Assembly: GCA_035582835.1 (NCBI GenBank)
Contig: JAYKAV010003059.1
Location: forward strand, 124,713-188,712
Direction: 5' to 3'
DNA: 64,000 nt
From: Phoebastria nigripes
Taxonomy: Eukaryota > Chordata > Aves > Procellariiformes > Diomedeidae
Numbering within the stretch: the stretch's first letter is position 1; each line of letters opens with the position of its first letter. The notes beneath the pieces were generated by a model. It worked only from the letters and a program-made list of their open reading frames with translations. It was not told where the DNA came from and made no database searches. Shown in pieces: positions 11,640 to 26,000 of this stretch. The position numbers and the translations under genes are program-made.

Positions 11640-13590
11640 ACCCNCAAAAAGATGCTATTCTGGATTTGGTGTGGGGTGGTGGTGCACAGAACCTACTTCA
11701 GGAGGTGTTAATGGGAGAGCAGTTCTGTGATAATAACCACAGTACAGGTAGGTCAGCGTTGCAATGGGAGAGAACAACCCAAGCATATTCAGCACATGGA
11801 TATTCAGTTTCAAGAGAGGTATATCAAAATAAGATTTAAATAAATAAATAAATAAATAAATAAAACCTTAAAAGGAGCAGTCCAAAAAGCAAGAAGGGAA
11901 CAGGCAGCCCAGATGCTGTTAAAAAATACTATATTAAAATCCCAGGTAAAAGTTGTGCCACAATTTGAAAAGAAGACAATGTGGTGTGAAAAGGCCATTT
12001 CACAGCTCAATAGGAACATTAAGGATGCTATCACAGGCAATAAATTAATGTTTAAAAAATGGGAATTCACCCAAATTAGGAGAACAGGAAAGTCCATAAA
12101 GTATGGCAAGTCAACCATATACCAGAAATTAAAAGGGCTAAAAAAGAATGTGAGTTGAGCCTTGCAAAGTCTGATAGTAAATAGTTCTTTATATAGCAAA
12201 GGCAGGAAGCCAACTAGTTTGATGACAAATATGTAAAAGGTCACTCGGGGAAGACAAGGAAACAGCAGAAATTCTCAGTGAGTTTTATGTACCGGTCTTT
12301 CCTGCTGAAGACATAAGGGAGAGCCCCAAACCCAACATATTCTTGATAGCAATTCATCAGAAGAGCTAGACCAATCTGAATTGAATTCACAGGGCATATC
12401 AGACCAAACAGATAAGCTGAGGTCAGTAAAACCAGCAGGAGCAGGCACCATTTACATGATAGTTCACATGTGAAGCTGCAGAACTGCTGGCCAAGGTGTG
12501 TACACTGTCATTACAAATGGCCTCTGTGCTGGAGGAGGGCAGAGTTGCCAGTGTAGCTCCCAGTTAGAGGGATCTTGGGGAACAACAGACCAGTGAGTTT
12601 GACTTCCATCCCTCCTATGACAGCAGAGCCATAAGACCACTGCACACACGGGGAAACCTGAAGTCGAAGGAAGCAGTCAACACGATTTCTGTAAGGGACA
12701 ATCCTGCCTCACCAGTCTGCTGGAAGTCCATGGGGGGTGGTAACAAGTACGTAGATAAATTGGACATAACGTATTTGGATTTTCAGAAAGCTTTTGACAG
12801 TTTCTCAACAAAGGCTATGAAGATACAAAGTCACCATGGACTGGAGAAAAGGTCCTTTTGTGATTTGAAAGTGGAAAGAAAAGGTTAGGTCTCAACAGTG
12901 ACTTTTCAGGATGGAGAAGAAGCAGAAACAGAACCCCTAGGAATCACTTCTGGGTCTGGTATTATTCAACATCTTTACCAGTGGCCCAGAGAAGGGTATG
13001 TGTCATGGGATGCCCAGGTTTGCAGTCAATAGCAAGCTCATTTGTCTGGTGAAATGCTGAGCTGTTGGTGAAGAACTCCAGGAGGACTTAACAAAACTGA
13101 GGGAGCGGGCAGAAGGGTGGCACATGAGCTTCAGCATACACAAAGGTAAGGTGATGTCTTGGGTAGAATAATCTAAATCATGTTTACATGGTGCTGAACT
13201 CACAACTGGCGGCCACCACTCAAGAAGAAGCTCTTGGAGTCACCATTGACTGTTCCCTGAAAACCTCAGCTCAGTGTGCCCTAGCAGCCAGAAAGCCAGG
13301 AAAATGGTGACTGTCCTCAGGGAGGCTGCTGAGAAGAAGACAGAGGGCACCATTTTGCTGCTCCAGCTTGGTGCACCCACATCTGGAGTAGTGTGTGTGG
13401 TTCTGGTCTCTGCATCTGAAGAAGGATGCAGCAGGTTAGAGAAGGGCAACCAAAAGGGCCAAGGGGATCAGGTTCCTTAAGAGGAAAGACTGGAAAGTCA
13501 GGATTGCTCACATTAAGGAGGAGATGGCTGAGGCGTGATTAAGACATTTTTGTGAACTTATCTTTCAAAGAATAGAGGTGGGTGTGAAAT
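11640..13590 (+). mobile_element. older CR1-like LINE with decayed reverse transcriptase
   Basis: A long, diverged plus-strand LINE remnant. Near 11650 the frame reads like 'DAILDLV', the linker between endonuclease and reverse transcriptase in CR1/L2/L3-type elements. At about 12768-12803 it reads YLDFQKAFDS, the reverse-transcriptase block that holds the first catalytic aspartate. Near 12960 it reads LFNIFTSG. Near 13015 the place of the catalytic F-A-D-D box reads RFAVNSKL, so both aspartates are lost. The 3' end near 13590 lacks a recognisable tail. Frameshifts and stops are frequent. It could be one element or two stacked copies; the order of blocks favours one. It is dead. Confidence 0.8.
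11837..11865 (+). repeat. AAAT tetranucleotide microsatellite
   Basis: About seven copies of TAAA inside the old LINE at 11640-13590. It probably arose within the element after insertion. Confidence 0.9.
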
Positions 13591-16500
13591 CTGGTCATCT
13601 GGCAGTGAGAGAGTAACTTGATAAAAAGAAAAGCAATTGTTTCCAGGAAGCCAACGGCTTTGTTGATAGTGTAGGTAGTCCCCCAGAGGAACTTGTTGTC
13701 ACAGGGACCAGGATTGTTCCTGTGATCTCATCACACCCTGTGCCCAGGAGGCTCTGCAGGTGGCTAAGCAACGTCCTCTGTTCTGCAGGAAGTCAAGTTT
13801 TTGCTCTGTCACTCTTGAGCCAAGACCTCATCCAGTCCGTGGGTGTGCAGTAGTGCTGGAGCTTTTACTTGAGAAGAAGCAGAGGTCCTGCAATCAGCAA
13901 CAGGGCTGAGGCATTTCCATTAGAGCCAGGCATTTGCTCCAGTCCTCTGGCCAACTTGTTTTGAGCGTCTTTTGCCAATATGTGGTTTGCAGTTGTGTCC
14001 CAAAGGAAAAGAAATTATATGCGTGCCCTTTATGCTCCTTATAGTATATTAAAAAAGAGGGGAAAAAAACCAACCCTTTGTTTTGGGTTTCCTTCCAAAC
14101 AGGATTTTTTTGGTTGTCTATGGATTTTTTTTGCCTTGTTTTGTTTTACTAGTTAATGTCATCATCTATCTTTCCTGTTTTTGCTGTAGGACTTCTTAGA
14201 TGGTTCACAGATGTGCACTGGAAATCCTCTCACTGGAAATTAAAAGGTAGCATGTTGAATCTTGAACACAAATAATCTTCATTTGTAACTTGAGTTATTG
14301 CTCAGGAAAGCAGACAGAAAAGAGATTTCACTAGATCTTGCTGCTTTAGTTTCCCTTTTCCCTGGAATTTTTAAAAACTGACTCCCAACACTTGCGCAAG
14401 TCCCAAAATAGTTTTTTTACAATAACATCACAGCTCAGTTGGCAGCCTTCCCCAAAACAAGTCTTTCCTCATCCCATACTTTCTTCAGACCTTTGCTAAA
14501 CGCAGTGGAACTTTCTAATCAATAAAACCTGTTTTTTTCTTTTCCTTCATCTCTTCCCATTTAAAACAGCTTGTTGCCCTGTTCAAGTATCTATTTATGC
14601 TGTTTACTGCAAAAAGCCAGGATGATTTGTAGACACATTTCCCTGGTTCTCCCTATCAGCTGTTCTTCTCAGGATCCCCTTCCTATCTATTTCTCCACTC
14701 AAGCTTGTACTTGAGCTCCTAGACATGAGTTTCTCTCAATTTTCCAGGTCTAAGCAGAGTAGTTTCTGCCACATCTGCTCCACATACTGAGCATCTTTGG
14801 AGATGCTGAACCTTTTACCTTTCCTAATTTTGCAACTTCCTGTTTCAGACAGGACATCCTTTTTTTAGCAGAAAGCCATGACTCGGGGCCAACAGTGACA
14901 GCCCTATACCGTCTGGCCCAGTAAAATGATATTCCTAACTATTTCTGTGTGTGTAGCATGTCATATTTTCTTCATAACACATGGTAAAAAACACTTGGTT
15001 GGAATGTGAACTCTTCACTGGAGATGGTGGCAAACATCCCCATGCCTGCTGTCCCACCGAGTGTTAGAGTTAATCATGTTCCTGCAGAGAAGCTACATGA
15101 CGATTCAGCAGAGAAAGGTGGCTGAGCATCAAGCGTATCAAGCATCTCTGGAAATTGTATCATGTTATTTTCATTAGTTTCTGACCTTGGTAAGCTGGGA
15201 CTGACTGAATGCTCTGAGGGAGTTCAAAATGAGAACGGCTGAATCACAACAGACTCACTGGAGTGATAGAAGGCAACTGCAAGCAGAAATCTGTGTGAGT
15301 CATCCTAAAGAAAGAGGCCAGAGAAAAGGGTGGGTGTGCTTTGTACTAAAGTACATAGCTCTTCTGGGAACATGAACTTCTCAGGAGGTTCTGCTTTCCT
15401 ATAATGGTGTAAATCCAAAGGGAATCTACTGATTTCTATGAATTGCTCTAGATATGGATGGGCTCTGCTGGGAACATGAGGTACAGCCCAAGCTCTTACA
15501 CCTGGTCTGTCCTTAGACCTGCCTGTTTTTCACCTGCTGCAGATCCATATACATAGGAAGGCATCACCCCAGAACAAAGGCCCAGAGCAGAGCAGGGACA
15601 AATCTGTACCCAGAGACATTATGGGACCATGGCCTCAGCTTCTTCCACTGCAATATCCCAAATGTGCGGAGAAAAGGAGCTACTCTTCTTGGGCAGAGGC
15701 TGGAGCACCGTGCCTCTGGCAGTAGGGCCATGCCTTGCCCTCACGTTGCTGCTTTGCACAGCCTTCCTTTCACACCCCGTCTGACCAGTCGTGCCGTTTG
15801 CCCTTCTACACCTCCCACACTTGCCAGCGTGGGCAGGGAAGAGGACTATCAAGAGCTAGTTGGCTTGACAGGGGGATGCATGGATTTTTTGGTATTTTTT
15901 GTGCAGATCGAGGGACTGGCAATGCCACGAAGGGTGTTGGTCTGAATCCCACACATCAGCAGTGTCCCAGCACCCTCACGCTTTGACAGGAGCTGCACGG
16001 TCTTTGTAAAACTGGTGTCATCTAGTTCATAGTAAACAGCTGCCTGATAAATACAGCCACCACCAAGCCTTTGCTAGAAATCCCAGAAGGGAACTAGCTG
16101 CCCCATCCTGTACATATCCCACGGTTGTTTCTAGAAAGGCATGTGGTACGCCTGCCATCCTAAGACCAATTAATAGTTCCCACTGCTCATCTCTGGTGGA
16201 GAATGCTGTCCCTTCAACATGCTGAGCTGCTGGTGAGACCACTCCCGAATATCCTCCTGTCAGAATGAGCTGGGTGAGACCAGGCAGTTTAAATCATCTG
16301 TCATCTTGATAATTTGGCTCCTTTTGACCCCAGAAGGTGAGGGACAGCCCAAATGAATACCTGCCCTAGCAGTCTGCCAGTGTACAGGGGCTGAGCAGCC
16401 GAGTGCTCGCTCACGTGCTGCCTGCTGCTGAGCACTGGGCAGCATGTTTGAGGGACCCCTTCACAGTGACCCCAAAAGCTTCCTCTGGCCAGGTTCCTGC

Positions 16501-19500
16501 TGAATTTTCCATTCAGGGCACTGTTATCTACAAGGTGTCATGCTTCTACAGCATGGTCCAAGCAAGGATCTCAAAGCTCTTTATAGATGGGAATGAGCAT
16601 CATCTCAGCAGTGACCTTCCAAACTGGGAAGCATCCAAAGCCTCAGCTTGGAGGCATAGTAAGAGATCTGTTTATCTTGGGGGGTCCAAGGATGCCCCAC
16701 TGTACCTCCCACAAATGACAGGACGTCCCCAGCTACAGGCAGTGGCAGAAAGAGCTGATGGCACTCTGCACACTGGCAGAACGGGCTCCCAGCCTGTCAG
16801 GGAGAAAACAAAGGGCAAAAACCAGCCAACCTATCAAAAGCATCCCACCGGTTATACTCCCACAAAGGTGTCCACAGACAAACCTCAGCGCCTGCAGATA
16901 CCTGTCCCTCCTCTGAAGGAGCAGCTAGCAGGGGCTCAGGTGACAGAAACAGTCTGTCCTCCGTCCCACACCCCTGGCTGCTCCCATAGCTCACCTCCTC
17001 TCAGCCTGGCTTTATTTTCTTGAGTTTATTGCTTTTGCTGCTCTTTCTGTTTGTCACAGGAAGAGCGCCAGTGCGGCCATAAACCCTGCGTTCCCCTGTG
17101 GCGAGGCTCCTCCACATTCAAAGGAACAAAGTTAGTCTAATGTTTACAAGAAATATGCTAATTCCAGCATGTGAAACCATCGTCTTGACAACATCTTTCT
17201 GTGGCTAAGCCTGAAAATGTTTTTTCAGACTGGACCGAGGTCTATTTCAAATCAAAACCCCACAGTCAGACATTCCTGCATCCTACAACAGTGTTCCCTC
17301 AAGCCAACTGTGACAGGGCAAAGCTGGCTGTAGCTGTCCAGGGACAGAAAGGTCCTCTCCTGCTCATGCATCGTCTCCTTGTTTCTGAGAGGTGATGCAC
17401 AGTGACAGTCAGGACTTTGGTGGCTCCGTACCTAGGAAGCATTGCTGCTCTGCACATGAATGGGTACCCAGCACTTCCAGGAAACTAGGGAGATGGGCAG
17501 TTGCCCTTTTTAATGCTCTCTGATGTCCAGTGAAAATATGTATGCTAAAATATATGCACCAACTGCCTCCATCTAAGCATTGGATTTACCTGCATGTTCC
17601 CACCAATCTTCAACAGCAGAAAAATATCTCCTGGAAGCTTTCTTAATTTCTAGTTTCTCTGTATCTTAATGTGAAAATCTAGCGTCTGATGAGGTATAAG
17701 AACTGTGTTTTTCAGGTTCTTCTGAGCTTTTTTAACCACATTATTAGATGTCTCCCAGAAAGTTTCTCCTCGTGATCTTATGGTATGAATACTCTTTGGG
17801 GTATTATGGCATGCATCTTCCCAGACTAGTCCAGGAAGTGTAGCCAGGTGAACAAACAGAAGTATAATTACATATTCCTGCACCTTCTATACATGTAAGG
17901 GTCCAATAGGTATGTAAAAATACAAGGCTTGCATGTATAAATATGATAATGCAAAACGAAAGGATATTCTCTGCAGAGAGACATTGCAGCAACAAATGAA
18001 GTGACATGTATATATGTGTACGTGTACACATTGTGCCTTCCTGTTCTGGAGTGCAGTATTACCAACTTGGAAAACTAAAAAATAACAAGAAATGATTACA
18101 CTTCCTTAAAAATGATGAGATTTTTTTAAAGTCAATATATAGTGAATTCTCTGTCTTCCACTTTTTCAAACTTCAGGTTTTGCTCTGGGATATACTTTCA
18201 AGCTTTAAAAAAGCATTGTTGAGATTCCTATATAATCAAAACAGGGCTTGAAAAGACACCATTTGTCATGAGCCGCGCACTGAAGCTGTGAGAGCTGGCA
18301 GCAGTGACAGTATTACAATTAAGAATAACATTTTTTCCAGATAGGATAAACACCATTTGTCACTTCATAAGCTTTAGGATTTGAAAATGGAACTCCAAAT
18401 ATTTCCTTTTCTCCTCCAGATGTAGATGATGTTGCTTCATCTTCTGACATCGCAAGTATTAGTAGACATCATTAAATGAAATTAAAACCTCCTCTCTTTC
18501 TGCTCCCCTCCCTTATTCCCCAANTTTGACACTGTTTTCCTGAGCATTGATGTAGAAGCCATCCAAGTGCTTTACTACTGATTGGCTGTATCGCTTTAGA
18601 TTCAAAACGCGCTATAATAGAAAAGAAAGATCTGAAAAGGATGACAGAGAAGTGTGTGGGAATACTTGAAGTTCTTAGTATCCATACTGGAAAAATCTGG
18701 TATTTGTTATGGCAGTACGTTTCATAATTTCAGGTCTAGGGTCCGTATGACAGAGGTAAATTTGCAGCTAAATTGGATGCCTGGGTATCTTTTTGTTATG
18801 ACAGTTGCACCCTGTATAGAAATGTCAATAAAGCTGTTAGCTATTCATTCCATATGTCAGCGAATGGGAGAGGGATGTGACCGCATCCACGGGTGCGGCT
18901 GGGAATGCTTACTGCAGCACTGNGGAGCAGAGGAAACCCAGAAAGGATCCCCGCTGGGATTTCCAAATATTCACAATGCAATAATCTGGTGCGCGTCACC
19001 CAGGAAAGCTGTGGGAGCGCTGGATGTTTAATGATTTTAAACACCCTTGACAATCCATTGGCCAGAAGAAGTATGCCACTAAATGAAACATAACTGCAGG
19101 GCACTGGGTAGACCATTGTTTTTCTCAGCAAAGTTAAAAAGGGATTTTTAATGACCACAGATAACTAGGATCCAGGTAATGTCTCTTGCTGCTGAGATGG
19201 CGTAACAGGGTGTCCCCTAAGGGACACAGAGAAAAATCAGCCAACGAACGGCCAGCAGCTCTCCCTGTAGTTCTCATGTCTTTCTGAAATCTCTCTCCTG
19301 CTGTTGTATGCCCGGCTCCAAGCCANAGGGGCATTTCCAGGCTCCCCAAGCTGTGGGGCTTCTCATTTTACCTCCCTGAGTGACTGTCAGAGCTCTGCAT
19401 GCTGGCGTGCTCTGCTCCTGCCTGGGCTTTGGGCACTGACAAGTCATAATCTTTCCAACTATTTTTCTTTTATTGGTCTTGATTTTGATTTTTTTTCCCC

Positions 19501-20000
19501 AGGCAGTGCCCTCCAAAGTGACGAGAGGCAGCCTGGATGCGGATGGCCAGGCCAGAAGCCTTTTCCACTTGCAAAAATAAAGAAAATGCACATTCCTTTG
19601 CAGAGTCATCATGAGAGACACACAGGTCCCTTCTGCCCACCCCTGTCCTCACGCTGGCAAAAGACAGTGTCCGTGTTCCGGGAGAGAAGCACTGCTGGGC
19701 TGCTTCCCCTCTGCCCTCCATCATGGACACTGTCCTCTCTGGGTCCTAAGTCGGTGCCTGTGTTAGCCTGCACTCGATACTCCAGCAAAGAACAGCATAA
19801 CGTGAGTACCAATGACTCAGTCCACCTAAAGGAAGGTTAACTTAAAAGAAAATGCTGCATTTAGTTACAGCTCCTGAGAGAACATCCTGGAGCTACCACT
19901 AGGAACAAAGCAACGACTTAGTGGGGAACAGAAATCATATTCCATGTACAAGAAGATGAGATGAAAAATTGTTAGAAACCGCAAAGTGACATACCCCAAA
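13591..20000. other. non-coding stretch, no gene seen
   Basis: About 6.4 kb of mixed composition. The longest frame is 206 codons on the plus strand at 16403-17023; its product is rich in P, S, T, Q and K, shows no domain, and has no splice or promoter context, so I do not call it a gene. No intact transposon is visible. Single ambiguous bases lie at about 18524 and 18923. Confidence 0.5.
16562..16615 (+). repeat. possible ancient SINE-like fragment
   Basis: AAGGATCTCAAAGCTCTTTA followed by TAGATGGGAATGAGCATCATCTC resembles the 'ggatctcaaagc..ctttacaaa' core of old amniote repeats, as at 3118-3177. Assignment by eye is weak. Confidence 0.3.
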
Positions 20001-23000
20001 AAGCTAAAGTAAATGCTGAACCGCCTCAGCTTAATTTTGCGCATTACCATAGTCTTTCCCCGCATCATCGCGCACAATGCCTTCACCAAGACCCCAGCAC
20101 ACTGTGATGGGCCTGAGTGGGACAAGTTCTGTGCCCAAGCTTCGCCCCACGGCTCAGGGCCTGGTTCCCTGCCCCATGGGCAGCCCCGACCTCGCTCTCT
20201 GCTCCCACCCAAGAAGCAGTGTCCTGAGGCAAGGGCCCCTGCTTTGTCCCCCATACGGCATCCCAATTCTGAGGAGAACAGGGACCAGCCAGAAGAAGGA
20301 CGGGCCTTTCAGCCTCCTCTGTTCCCAAAATACCTTATTTATAACCTTAAAACATTCTTTATAATCTTAAACCAGCCTGGGAACGTGGCATCTCCACTGT
20401 CTTTGATCCTCTGACATTCACTCTGGCTGCCTGCAGTTTCCAACCTGGGAAGGATGGAAATTTCATGACAGTGGCCCTCCATTTAAGCACATGCCTGCCT
20501 TGGGGTTAAGTCATCCCTGGTGAGATAATTTGCAAAGCAAAGCCTTCCTGACCTGAGCTCATTGTTTTTTGGCCATGCTGCCTTGCCACACTGCCTGGCC
20601 CCCCCGGGCTGTGAAAAGAACACTCACATGCATAAGTTGGTTCATGATGCACGAGCTCAGAAGCAGCAGAAAAAGCATTTGACTTGTGTGTGTCAAGTGT
20701 GCTAGAAACAGATCAGCTTGTGGCAGCGAGAGGCACAGGTGCCTTTTGCGCAGGAGAAAAAAGGAGCATTGCAAGCCTTTTGATGTGTCTCAGCGAGCAA
20801 GCAGCAACATCAACAAAGACAGGAAAAGATTTTGAATAGCGTACTTGTAATAGCTGAACACAAAAGTGTCCAAAAGTGACAATTTTGATAGCTTCGGAGA
20901 CGATTTGCTTTGTGTTGTGCCNGATTTGCCCGTCATTTCACATAATATGAAAACTTGAAAATAAGGCACAGTCAAAATGTTCTGGAGAGGTAAATGGCTG
21001 CTTCGTTTCCCCAGTGCTAACATCCTGCCTCGGGTGAACTTTCTCCATTCTGCAGTCAAAGGAGGGAGGTATCCATAGGCCTCAAGAAGGGGATGGTTTA
21101 GGCTGTTTCAGGGCACTTCTGAGTGAGGGGAGAGACAAAGACATGGGAACAATCCTCCCCTTTTACCTGAAACCTTTCTCCTTGCCCTCCTGCAGTGAAA
21201 AATCTCCACAGCCATTATCATCCACCTCCCACTGGCTTTGCTACGACCCTGGTCCGGGGAGACCTCAGCTGTTTAACCAACAAAGTCGAGCAAAGCAGAA
21301 ACTGAAATGAAGGACTGTGACTAATTAAGATGTTATCTTGTGAGCACATTCAGATGAAAGTTCCTGGGAAGAGAATACAAAAATCCTAAGTGGCTGTAAA
21401 GTGGCTCTTTTCACCAACCTTAAAGCGCAGTACCACATAATAACTCACAGCTGTGCATATTTGATCCTCATCGAGCATCAGCTCATGCATTATTTACATC
21501 CTTATTACTGGCAGTGGTGTTGGGCAGAAATGACGGTAATATCTGTTACACCTGATGGGAGACAAGCATTTTGCATAGCTCACACTTGTTGCTGAGAATG
21601 GCCCAGAAAGGCAGGGGAGGAGGAGGTGGGAAAGCAACTGAGCTTGGAGAAACTGGAACCCTTTAGAAATCAGAAAAAAGGGAAGAGGAGGCATGTTTTG
21701 GAGTGTGAGCATGCACTCAATGGATGGGAGAAAGAAAGAAAACTTGCTCACTTTGCCTCTACGCAGTGCTGCAGCAAAGAGCAGGTGAAGAGTGGAGAGG
21801 CACAGGTGGAAAGTCCTGCAGGAGTAGCAATGCGTGAAGCAACTGCATGCTCTCAGAGAGTAAGCTGAAGTCCTCGTGAGTAGTGTCCTTTGATTGACAC
21901 TTGATGGCCTATGATAAAGGTAAGGGGTCAGGCAGGTTTCTTGGCCACCGGCCCAGGCAGAGAGCTGCTCCCTGGCTCGGAGACCTCTAATAGGCACAGA
22001 GGGCCCTGGTGTGCCCCTGAAAGAGGCGGTGAGGCACACCACACCCTGTGGTGCTCAGGCAGCCTCCTGCCATCAGGAGTTCCGGGACTGCTGTCACGTA
22101 GCCTGGTTGTGGAGGTGGCTGGTGGTGGCTTTTGCATGGATGACTGCCCATGGGGAAATAGATGGACACCACCAATTACACTCCTGCAGAGCACTCAGCA
22201 GCTGGTGGCAGCTGAAAACTTTCCCTCCTTTCCAGTGAGGTCAAGAACAAAACCATGAAAAGCTGCGTTTTCTGTGCCTGAAACCCATTTTGGCTCTGCA
22301 GTGCTGTCCCGCGGGCAGCCTGGAACAGATTATTTCTGCTGTCTTTAAACAGCCACTCCAAAGTCCTTGCTGGACAGCAGGGGCAACCTTCCCAGACAGG
22401 CTGCCAGGCAGAATGGTTTGGCTTTGCTGGTGCCTCATGGTTATCACCTAAAGGATATTCCAGGACGACATCCAGCTGCAGGCAGAAACAGGCAGGAAGC
22501 TAGCACACATCCTCCCATACACCAGATGCTCCAGAAACTGGAATCAAAACTCAAAGCAGCAGCCCTTCAGTCAGCAACGTGACTACACCCAGGTCGGCTG
22601 AAGCCAAATTCTCTGTTTAAATAAGCAGACCTCCAAGTGTTACTTCTCTGACACACGTGGTAGCACCACACTGGATCATCACACGCAAGATGAAACTAGC
22701 CTTTCTCCTGCCCTAAACCCTAAGTCAGAGGCAACTTTTCAGTGAATCATGGATCGGTCTGTCCAATTGTGTCTGACCCATGTGGGTCATGAAACAGGAG
22801 CGCCATGTTGCAAAAGCTCTGTGTGCTGGCCTGGCTGCAGAGGAGGAACGTGAGGAAGGAGTCAGCAGTGTGAGGCTCATGTCAGGTCAAGTTCCTGTAT
22901 ACATGGAAGTTTTAGACTCAAGTATGCTACCAGCTGCAGCTGCCTAAGGCAGCCAAGACTCAAGGACAAGCAAAACCTCAGTGGATGAAGGTCACAGGAA

Positions 23001-26000
23001 GAAAAAAGGTCCAGAGCTATACAAAAGCACCCAGCCCATTTGGAGGACCTCTGAGCAGTGGCCCCCAGGGGAGGCATAGCTGCCAGTGTGCATAATTGCC
23101 AAGAGTTTTAAAGGGNAAACCCACAGCACAGCATGACTCTTGATGTTGTCCAGATCAAAGCAGCTTTGTGGTTTAGAAAATGTGTCATCAGAGGGAGGGA
23201 AAAAACATTAATGGGAACCTCTTCCAGGACAGCCTCGCAGTAGGTAAGGGATAACCTGCTTGGTACAGACACCCCATGTCAGATTTGTATAACCCTCACT
23301 GACAGCCTGGTAAATTGCCAGTGGGCTTGAGAAAAGAGGGTACAGCGTGCCCCAGACCAAAATCAAGCTCGTGTGCATGGGCTAGGTTTGTAGGCTATAC
23401 CACATCACAGCTAGTTCAGCTGGCTTCCCCCTTCCAGGGCACCTGGACAATATTGCCTGGTCTTGCATCTGCTCTAGTGTCTTATGGTGATTTAGGAAAA
23501 TGTAAGGAGACATAGCCTCAGCTTTCCAGGTGCTTCCCTTGCAAGGTAGCCTTGCACAGGACAGCTATAGGAAAACTCCTTATATTCCAGCCCTCCCTAC
23601 CCAAGTTCTTCTGTGCAGGGGTGAGGTACAGATGCACCTCAGTGTTTGCTGCTTGGAGACAATCCCACACTTGAGACGTTTATCTGACTCACCTGATTTG
23701 CCCTGGCTCCAGCATGTGACTGATGTTAAGCGGTAGGACAAGCCTGGTGCGGGGGAATATGTTCGTTAGCACATTCNATCCATCCAATTGTCCACAGATG
23801 CTTAACGAGACCCAGGAAGGCAGCCATGAGGCCGGGCAGCTCAGGCCTCATCCATAATTGCTTCCTGTGCNGCAAGCTGCAATCATATGAGAGCTACAGA
23901 CGTTAAGACTATTGCCCCACCAGGAACACAAGCAGGAGGAGAGATCTCCCTGACACAATTTTAGTTCAAATCATCTCAGGATTCACATGTGCTATGAGAA
24001 TCACAATTCATGGGCTAAATCCTGAAGGCCTTGCTCAGTATTTTTTCTGGAATTGAAAAGCATTTGTGGAAGCCATGCAGAAGCCTTACCTGGCTAAATG
24101 CTTTGAGACCAGGTGTCCTGCTTTCCCTCAGCAGGTATCTAGCACCACAAAAGCCTGCCTTGCTTTGTAAAGCACAGAAGAGAGAGGGATTCTCTGTCCT
24201 GAGGAATTCACAGTCTAGGAGGTGTCAATATGAGGATGGGCAGTCTCTTAGTCTTGTAGTGGATTAGTCTCCATTAATCTTTAGGTCTTTCAGATTTTGC
24301 CGTTTTTTGAAACAAAAAAAANTTCCAGTTTTGTTGTGAATCCCTTTAGAAACCTAAGGTAGCAGACCACTCTTGCATGTTTACTGGTGAGACTTGACAG
24401 GAGCAATAGCAGGACAGCTTCAGAGGAGTTCATGCTCTGGAGTTCATAAAGTGATGGCAGGCGCTGACTGGGGAAACATTTCTCGACCCTACCAGCAGGA
24501 TTGAGAAAGAACAGGCATGTGATTCCTTGCATTAAAGCAGACGATTAAGTACTACACAGTGTAGTACTGTGTGTGTTCTGGCACTGCTGAACCCAGTGAA
24601 GGCAAGGGGTCCTGTGGCATCTGGCACAGGCACTCAGCCTAATAATAGGCTCCCCCATCATTTCTTACAGAACATGGCAAGAGGTCACAAAGAAAGATGT
24701 CTCTTCTGTTCAGTATTTATCATTAGGGCTGAGGCTTGTTCAAGGACTCCCTGTCCTCCCATCCCCGACAGGCTGAGGTCAAATGAGAACACAAATCTCA
24801 CTGATAAGGTTGTCAAAACATGCCAATTGAATGTCAGATATGATTAATAAGGAAGATAACAGTGATGTGATAGGTCATGGGGAGGAGACTGCTAAACCAG
24901 TTTTAATAATGGAGAATACATTAAAGGAGGCAGCAGAGCCAAGCCAGAGTGAAGAGGTTTACACTGCAGAGCAAAAGTCAAACCTGGGTGCTGGTGCAGG
25001 AAACTTTACTATGAGCACAGGGGTCACTACAGGAGGGCTTAGAACACCTGCAGGAAAGTCACCCTCTTACGACATCCAAAGGGTTTCGGGATAACTTCCA
25101 GAGACACCTGTGATTTCATTGCATTAATGTGTTGCATTGCATTCGCTGGTATACTGATTTTCAGCCTGGACATCTATCTAGCTGAACTATCTCTGAGTGG
25201 TGGTGGGATGTGTCCTTAAAGAGTTTAGTTCTTTAACACTGTGGTTGTGCAGCAGACCAGGGATATAGCAGGGAGAGGAAATCCCCACACATACACCATT
25301 TGCAGGATTACAAGGACAACTACAAGGGCCACAGCTTCCCCATTCCCTATTAGCACCAGCTGCTGTGGCATACATGCTCCAGGTCACGCAGGAATGGCCA
25401 TACGGCTCCTGTCACTCAGATTACCATTGTTTCCAACCCTACACATGTTTGCACAAGAAAAGGCTGGAGGCTGAGGTGGAAGGGAAAGGCTGGGCACAGA
25501 GTACTGCACTGCTCTATCAAAGAGAGTAGGTGGAGGGCAGGACAGGTTTTACAATGCCCTTTCAGCCATCCCAAAGCACCTCTCAGCAGAACCGAGACGT
25601 GATGTAGTAGGGGTGAAGAGCACATCGCCTGTACCTCAGAAGAAAGCAAGGTACAGGGAAGAGCTCTTGCTTTCCTGGCTCATGATTTCTTGCTTATGTT
25701 GCTTCCGAGACAGTGGCCCCACATGATGCTTCAGGCACAGAACAGGCCACTTCACCTCAGTCTCAGCCTCATTTATTGCCTTGGGTTCCAGTTCGTTATT
25801 GTGAAAGAGTCGGAGAGGGCAGACGCTGGCAGCTCAGCCTGGCATACCCTTTGTGGGTCCTTTGGGTACTGTGGCCGTCCACAGGTACGCCCTGCCCCAG
25901 GCACTCGCTCGGCGTGCTCTGGCTTTCCCTTCCCAGCCGCACCACCTCCACTGAACCAGTGCCACCACCTTGGCTGAGCTGAGGAATAAGCAGTGGAGAA

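Noticed and set aside
19304..19840. 178-codon plus-strand frame.
   Set aside because: It begins beside an ambiguous base, shows no family features, and overlaps frames on the opposite strand.
21494..22042. 182-codon minus-strand frame.
   Set aside because: It is overlapped by plus-strand frames of similar size, shows no domain, and has C-, S- and L-rich composition typical of antisense chance frames.
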